Source: Fischerella muscicola SAG 1427-1 = PCC 73103
Lineage (GTDB): Bacteria > Cyanobacteriota > Cyanobacteriia > Cyanobacteriales > Nostocaceae
Reading direction: 5' to 3'
Assembly (NCBI RefSeq): GCF_000317245.1
Contig: NZ_AJLJ01000069.1
Span: 1 to 64,000 of the forward strand
Length of the DNA: 64,000 nucleotides
Position numbers and translations under genes: made by a program
Shown here: piece by piece, positions 60,001 to 64,000 of the stretch
Position numbering within the stretch: position 1 is the stretch's first letter
Layout: each line of letters begins with the position of its first letter
Notes under the pieces: generated by a model
Seen by the model: only the letters and a program-made list of their open reading frames with translations
Database searches by the model: none
Told to the model about the DNA's origin: nothing

Positions 60001-60832
60001 GTTCCTTAAGTTTGCCACTAATTAAAGCATTCAGATTTCTCGCTAAATCCCGATACGTGATATTACCATTAGTTCTTTCCAGACTTTGCAGTAAAAAGTA
60101 AGAAAAAGCACCACGAGATTTTCCATCTTCAGCCTTATACTCTTTCGCCTGTTCATATTCTCGACACGCAGACAACATAACGTGTCTACCTTTTGGTAAG
60201 ACTACTCCTGTGATTTTTTTATCCAAACTGCGAGAAGCGTTTAAGATTTCTGCAATATTTATCTCATCCGCAAAAATGTAGCTACTCAACGGGCGATCGC
60301 GATAATCTATAGGAGCCTGACGCACATTGACTTCGATATCTCTAGTTCCTGAACCAGAGTGACAGCAGTCGAGAATCACCACAACGTGAGGATTTTTTTG
60401 AGCAACTTCAGAAATCAGGTAAGCTATTTCTTTATCGGCTAAATCTCGACTAGTTACTGTCCGGCTATCGTAACAAACCAAAGTTTCATCTAAACGGTCT
60501 GGCTCTAAACTCCAAAATTCCTGTGGTGACTTTTGTTGCGCGCCATGACCCGCATAATAGAATAAGACAACATCTTCACTGTCAGCATTGCACAGATGTT
60601 GCCGAAAGCAATCAACAATTGCCTGACGAGTAGCATTTTGATTGATCAGTATCCAAGGTTGATTTGTTGGTTCTACCAAATTCCATTCGCGATCGCAAGC
60701 CACACGTTCCCGGAGATAATTTTCTACTGCGTTGATGTCGTTAACGCAACCCTGCAAAGATGGTATAGACACAACAGAAGCGGGATCGTATTCATCAATA
60801 CCGACTAGCAGCGCATAAATGTTTTTAGCCAT
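56996..60832 (-). CDS. Metacaspase (C14) fused to an alpha/beta-hydrolase domain
   Basis: A 1278-residue protein. The N-terminal caspase domain (about 1-300) has the His in VLFYYAGHGAQQ and the Cys in VVILDCCHSGSG, as in cyanobacterial orthocaspases. A long beta-rich middle region (about 300-840) has no recognised family. About 860-1180 is a lipase/PGAP1-like hydrolase with RIILYIHGIIGD as oxyanion segment and nucleophile motif IVAHSMGGLVSRW (GxSxG). A membrane helix (VIWVIALLLVVLAGLILW) lies near the C-terminus, and the final 11 residues come from repeat DNA. I start at the ATG MAKNIYALLVG; a GTG two codons earlier is possible. It could couple protease activation to lipid or ester cleavage. 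Confidence 0.9.
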   Translation of the reverse strand: MAKNIYALLVGIDEYDPASVVSIPSLQGCVNDINAVENYLRERVACDREWNLVEPTNQPWILINQNATRQAIVDCFRQHLCNADSEDVVLFYYAGHGAQQKSPQEFWSLEPDRLDETLVCYDSRTVTSRDLADKEIAYLISEVAQKNPHVVVILDCCHSGSGTRDIEVNVRQAPIDYRDRPLSSYIFADEINIAEILNASRSLDKKITGVVLPKGRHVMLSACREYEQAKEYKAEDGKSRGAFSYFLLQSLERTNGNITYRDLARNLNALISGKLKEQSPQIDTTDPQELDKPFLGGAIRERSHYLTLTYSENEKSWVIDGGAVHGIPKADNSGDTLLAIFPVGTGDQQWRDLGNALAQAQVTQVLPQRSKVEIIEGSDRLFENTSYWAIVTSLPLPPLKVYLDGQGAGIELARQALANTSSLYVQEVAKSADADYYLLAKDNQYWIILPTSKHPVVAPIPEQSTQAGYMPYFASKAIGRLEHIARWQNILQLKTPATSRIQPNDIQMEIIVLSGSQESSSGSEMRLEYTNENGEWIPPSIQIILTNNSEKTLYCNVLNLTENYSVEVPFFPEKSSVLLAPKGSEASVTVASFDDLGFVIPDEFLAQGITEYKDILKLIVSTSEFDASLLEQDGLNPPSPKRSIGGRSILETLMQEVGERNAVRMKARVNNDDWLTQEVAVTIVRPQDAESLSSDRPMQLQNGLVEVLPHENLQAEINLTTVPQTSRDLGNITLPPLLQELENTEPFQFSISRASDPGLSGLELSNVVDHTVVTKVAPLKLLVNREIAEHEYLLPISYDGEFFLPLGTGKKTLDGKIEITIDRLPTPTKSYRSLQGSIRIFFQKIICRKLGRKFDYPILAAATVDENEQVIYDQNIESVREKVTQAQRIILYIHGIIGDTEVQLPSIGKVTVTADGQQRLIQDYYDLVLAFDYENLNTTIEENARLLKQKLQAVGLGANHGKQLHIVAHSMGGLVSRWFIEREGGNEIVQHLVMLGTPNAGSPWPGVQDFIFTVLVFGLNQLAAVVWPAKVVADLLEYLENNNYTLEQMHPDSELLKQLAENPDPGVPYTIVAGDRSLIRAATEMQPDKKSSPLQRLMSKLFGQGVDQVVNLVFFEQPNDIAVTLASIKCISFSRSPQPQIITPNATCDHLTYFTHPAGIEALAKALSQSPSPRMSPQSQTQFPPMRHSRINYEDITMIIPPGTRHEPIPDPTPNLSPIKNQPTENRSTGNGPVIWVIALLLVVLAGLILWNRTQEKKPENQQKSLVETRFITSVIGH

Positions 60833-61257
60833 AATCACTCTACTCAGTCATCCGATTTTGGATTTTGGATTTTGGATTGACACCCAGGATTTATTTATCC
60901 GCTTTCTTGAGGATTTTAGATTTTGGAAAACGGAATTTATCCGTGAGATAAATTCACTTTCTTGGGCTGTTTTCGATATTTTGATGTCTTAGTTTGGTGA
61001 TGGTTCAGGCAAATAAAATTCCAAAAATTTTGTCTTAATACTCAGATAATTCCAAAAGACTTCTAGCCGAACACAAAAATGTCAAAATACACCTATTTGC
61101 CATAAAAATTAACAATAGTATTGTTTAAAGATAACAACACTAACGCAATTTATAATACAGCATTTAGATCATGTTCGCTTGAACACTTATATTATTGGTA
61201 ACAAGTAATTGGTAATTGCTTATCTCTCTATCTTCCTTGCCCCCCAATCCCCAATCC
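60833..61257. other. Intergenic region with heptad repeat tract
   Basis: About 425 bp upstream of the metacaspase gene. A TTTTGGATT tract lies at 60853-60881; the rest is AT rich with no protein frame. The promoter of the metacaspase gene is presumably here. Confidence 0.5.
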
Positions 61258-62286
61258 CTAATTCCCAATCAAATTCCAAAAATACCCATCTGGTGCGACA
61301 AAGGAAAAACTTGGTTCTCCAAATTCATTTTCAGCAATAGTTGTAAATTTTTGTATGGAACTTGCTTTGATGCGATCGCAAAATAGATTGAGTTCTCGCA
61401 CTCGGTAAGTATACAGACACATTCCTAAACTACCTGGTTGTGCTGCTTCATAGCGAGAATCTAAATTCATAGAATCGGGAAAGCGAACAATATAAAGTCT
61501 ACCGCTACGTGCTGCCATAAAGTCAGTTATGGAAGAACGTGGATCATCAAAGGCTGTAACAAAAAATTTTTCGCCTGGTTGAAGATCAAAAATCTCTCTT
61601 CCAGCTAGAGATGATTCGTAGCTAGTCTCTATATCATCACGCACCCGCAACAAACCCAAAACTTCGTCATAAAACTTCAATATTTCCTTACTGTCATCTT
61701 GAACCACCATCCCGATGTGGGTAAACTGACTGGTTTGGAGAAAAGAATTAATATCAATATTTCCGTAATCGGGGAGTGTATAGCCAAACCTTTGAAAAAA
61801 AACTTGTCGTGTGAATGGTTGTAGCAATAGCATTTCACGCACCCCAACCATCGCGTCAATAAAAGGACGCTTTTTCTTTTCTTTGTTATAGATTACTTCC
61901 CAATGGGGACGGGTAAACCAAAGCGGCCAACCAGCTGCTTTTGCCTCTTCTACATGATTTAAGATATTGATGATATCGGCAGTTAAAGTTGTTGCCCAAC
62001 GATTACCCTTCACTTTCATCGATCCCATCTTTAACCCGTTATTTACAGGGTTTTGCCAAATCATCAGACGAATCAAACCATGATCTGCATTTTGGTGGTA
62101 AAGGCGAATTGAGCGTAAAGACGAGTCCACACCATACAATTGTTTCGTAACAGTTGCTGATAACTCGCCCTGTTCACCAATACGATAACCAAATTGCTCC
62201 CAATACTGAATTGCCGCAATTGGTTCGGGGACGCCAATACATACTTCATAGATGCCTTCTATTACATTTTGTTGTCCCTGATGCAT
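61258..62286 (-). CDS. Two-domain VOC (glyoxalase-fold) protein
   Basis: A 342-residue protein of the vicinal oxygen chelate superfamily with two paired beta-alpha-beta-beta-beta modules: about 8-150 (GIYEVCIGVPEPIAAIQYWE, QFGYRIGEQG) and about 190-340 (QFTHIGMVVQDDSKEILKFY, DEVLGLLRVRDDIETSYES, ending FSFVAPDGYFWNLIGN). Such folds include dioxygenases, glyoxalases and resistance proteins; the metal residues are not certain from sequence and no substrate is assigned. It reads leftward toward the metacaspase gene but is separated from it by over 400 bp. Confidence 0.8.
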   Translation of the reverse strand: MHQGQQNVIEGIYEVCIGVPEPIAAIQYWEQFGYRIGEQGELSATVTKQLYGVDSSLRSIRLYHQNADHGLIRLMIWQNPVNNGLKMGSMKVKGNRWATTLTADIINILNHVEEAKAAGWPLWFTRPHWEVIYNKEKKKRPFIDAMVGVREMLLLQPFTRQVFFQRFGYTLPDYGNIDINSFLQTSQFTHIGMVVQDDSKEILKFYDEVLGLLRVRDDIETSYESSLAGREIFDLQPGEKFFVTAFDDPRSSITDFMAARSGRLYIVRFPDSMNLDSRYEAAQPGSLGMCLYTYRVRELNLFCDRIKASSIQKFTTIAENEFGEPSFSFVAPDGYFWNLIGN

Positions 62287-62589
62287 AGTTTTTTATATAT
62301 GTGCAACAAAAATTTAACTTGAATCAACCTTGAGCAAAGATGCCTGGATTTTGACAAAAGTGACGCTATTTTGTTATCTAGCATAGACCCCCCACTCCTC
62401 TAAAAAGTTGGGGGTCTTATTTTTATTTATAAAAATTTTTCTTTAACTCACTACAAAATTTTCCCTAAAGAAAAGGTTAAAAAAGATACAGATACATTTT
62501 TTGCAGGTATAAAATTTACGCATCTACCTTAAGAATGGTATTTTGACTACCAAGTTTTCAACTAGTTTTTTAACTTTCCTAAAACAAAG
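62287..62589. other. Divergent intergenic region with a terminator-like hairpin
   Basis: About 300 bp between divergent starts. It contains the hairpin at 62385-62417 and AT-rich DNA. The hairpin with its T-rich tail points rightward, into the leader of the sensor gene, so an attenuator or a short transcript is possible. Confidence 0.5.
62385..62417 (+). terminator. Hairpin AGACCCCC/GGGGGTCT with T-rich tail
   Basis: An 8-bp G/C-rich stem with a loop of about 17 nt, followed by TATTTTTATTTAT. It has the form of a rho-independent terminator on the plus strand, but no plus-strand gene lies upstream in this gap, so it may act in the sensor gene's leader or end a small RNA. Confidence 0.5.
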
Positions 62590-64000
62590 GTGAGCGCGGT
62601 GTATCAGCAATACGGACAGTACTACCTATGTCAATCACAACTGACTTGGCTAGATGCCATATCTGACTCTGCGATCGCCTTTGCTTATTACTTAATTCCG
62701 ATCATGGTTGTTTATTCTCTTCGCAAACGACAAGATTTATTTTTTAAGTGGATATACAGAACAATTTTTATTTTTATTGTGATATATGGTACTATTAATT
62801 TAATAGAGGTTTGGATGTTTTGGCATCCAGAGTATTGGTTGTTAGGTTTACTCAAAGCGAGCACGGCTTCTAGTTCAGTGTGTACTATGATTTTACTGAT
62901 GCGATCGCTTCCTCAATTTTTGACTATTCCCAACTTGACAGAACTAAAGCAAGCTAATAACCAGCTCGAACTGGAAATCAAAGAACGCCATTTAGCTGAA
63001 GAAGCACTACGGGAAAGTAAAGAGCGTTTTCACAATGCTTTTGATTATGCTGCTATTGGTATGGCTTTAGTAGGGTTAAACGGTAGTTGGCTACAAGTGA
63101 ATCATGCCTTATGTGAAATTGTCGGTTACTCAGAAGCAGAATTACTGGCTAAGACTTGCCAAGATATCACCCATGCAGAAGATTTAGAAACTGATTTTGA
63201 CTACGTGCGTCAACTTCTCACTGGTGAGATTCGGTGTTATCACATAGAAAAACGGTACATACACAAGCTTGGGCATGTGGTGTGGATTATGTTAAGTGTA
63301 TCGCTAGTATGTGATATCCATGGTCAACCACTATACTTTATTACTCAGATTCAAGATATCACCAAGCGCAAACAGGTTGAACAAACTTTACACCAGCAAG
63401 CTTATATTTTTGAAAATATCTCCGATGGTGTAATTATTACTGATTTACTGGGTCGGATTATAGACTGGAACCGAGCCGCAGAGAAGATGTTTGGCTACGA
63501 AAAAGTAGAGATATTAGGTAAAACCCTTGGTATATTACACAAACCAGAAGAATCTAGTGTCTTAACACAAAAAATCATAGACGAGTTACATACTACCAAC
63601 CGTTGGGCTGGTGAAATTAACTTTGTTCGTAAGGATCGCACCCAAGGAGTATGCGAAACAGTATTTGTACCACTGTATAACGAACATGGTCAGCCCAGCG
63701 CCACCATTGGTGTCAACCGCAATATCACAGAACGCAAACAAACAGAAGCAGCTTTGCAAAAAGCTAATGAACAACTTACCTCTTGGGTGCAGCAACTTGA
63801 ACAACGCAACCATGAAATTGCTTTACTCAGTCAAATGAGCGATATTTTGCAAGCTTGTCTAACGGTTGAAGAAGCATATAAAGTAATTGCTCAGTTAATC
63901 CAACCCTTGTTTCCTGAGACATCAGGTGGAGTCTTTATTATTAGTTCCTCAAAACACTTAGTCGAAGCTGTGACGACTTGGGGTAACTCAACTCTTGCGA
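62590..64000 (+). CDS. Sensor protein with ethylene-receptor-like membrane domain, PAS and GAF (truncated by window end)
   Basis: The frame opens at a GTG (62590) and is still open at the window edge, giving at least 470 residues. About 20-125 is a three-helix membrane domain like that of plant ETR1 and Synechocystis Etr1: LDAISDSAIAFAYYLIP keeps the conserved Asp, but the copper-binding Cys and His of ETR1 helix 2 are Tyr and Asn here (IVIYGTINLIEVWMF). Two PAS domains follow at about 140-265 (FHNAFDYAAIGMALVGLNGS) and 270-390 (IFENISDGVIITDLLGRI). A GAF domain seems to begin near 430. A histidine kinase or other output probably lies beyond the window. No symbol is assigned. Confidence 0.85.
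   Translation, partial: MSAVYQQYGQYYLCQSQLTWLDAISDSAIAFAYYLIPIMVVYSLRKRQDLFFKWIYRTIFIFIVIYGTINLIEVWMFWHPEYWLLGLLKASTASSSVCTMILLMRSLPQFLTIPNLTELKQANNQLELEIKERHLAEEALRESKERFHNAFDYAAIGMALVGLNGSWLQVNHALCEIVGYSEAELLAKTCQDITHAEDLETDFDYVRQLLTGEIRCYHIEKRYIHKLGHVVWIMLSVSLVCDIHGQPLYFITQIQDITKRKQVEQTLHQQAYIFENISDGVIITDLLGRIIDWNRAAEKMFGYEKVEILGKTLGILHKPEESSVLTQKIIDELHTTNRWAGEINFVRKDRTQGVCETVFVPLYNEHGQPSATIGVNRNITERKQTEAALQKANEQLTSWVQQLEQRNHEIALLSQMSDILQACLTVEEAYKVIAQLIQPLFPETSGGVFIISSSKHLVEAVTTWGNSTLA

Noticed and set aside
1-64000. tRNA or rRNA genes
   Set aside because: I scanned the intergenic gaps for cloverleaf T-loop words and rRNA-like stretches and found none; a computed search could still find one.

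Overview
This window looks like chromosomal DNA of a filamentous, probably heterocyst-forming cyanobacterium (Nostocales). The reasons are the very frequent HIP1 octamer GCGATCGC, cyanobacteria-specific families (DUF3110, DUF3153, DUF1822, DUF928, Zam), a cyanobacterial-type ClpP, Prs, arginine decarboxylase and MetH, and many short dispersed repeats: TTTTGGATT heptad tracts, GGGCATTGG tracts and GACGCGAT/ATCGCGTC palindromes. I cannot name the genus. I see no rRNA, tRNA or CRISPR array.

Layout. 1-10 kb: murQ, a DUF3110 gene, a small conserved gene, a LapA-like membrane protein, ubiX, zam (an RNase II/R homologue with a degenerate active site), an unknown two-domain protein and clpP. 10-20 kb: a DUF255 thioredoxin-fold protein, mobA, ilvH, a compact IS200-type transposase inside long inverted arms, an M20 amidohydrolase, bioD, a membrane Ser/Thr kinase and prs. 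20-24.5 kb: a SpoT-like HD hydrolase with an unusual metal-site change, a His-rich peptide with a double-glycine leader, a DUF6544 protein and an MscS channel. 24.8-32 kb: a same-strand cluster of an exported TPR-CHAT protease-like protein, a DUF1822 protein, a membrane CHAT-CHASE2 protein and an exported DUF928 protein. 32-46 kb: MarC, an ABC-2 permease, TerC, a membrane TPR-like protein, pdxH, an AI-2E-type transporter, scpA, a sugar-nucleotide pyrophosphorylase, speA, ndk, a DUF3153 lipoprotein, a TPR protein and a CHAT-coiled-coil protein. 46.7-51 kb: metH and msrB, a methionine pair. 51-54.5 kb: an LRR-Roc-COR-TIR gene broken by two single-base frameshifts. 54.7-62.3 kb: a 63-bp tandem repeat, a BchE-type radical SAM gene, a metacaspase fused to a lipase-like domain and a VOC protein. 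62.6 kb to the end: a sensor protein with an ethylene-receptor-like membrane domain, PAS domains and a GAF start, cut by the window edge.

Themes. Housekeeping genes, mostly in single units, are interspersed with an unusually dense set of caspase-fold and NLR-like genes: two CHAT proteins at 24.9-31 kb, one at 45.8 kb, a ROCO-TIR at 51-54.5 kb and a metacaspase at 57-60.8 kb. The CHAT/DUF1822/CHAT-CHASE2/DUF928 set is the best candidate here for an undescribed multi-gene system: it has an extracytoplasmic sensor domain and protease-like folds on both sides of the membrane. A second theme is repeat traffic: dispersed repeats have entered coding sequence and now encode internal segments or tails of the M20 hydrolase, BioD, MetH, the TPR-like protein at 34.6 kb and the metacaspase.
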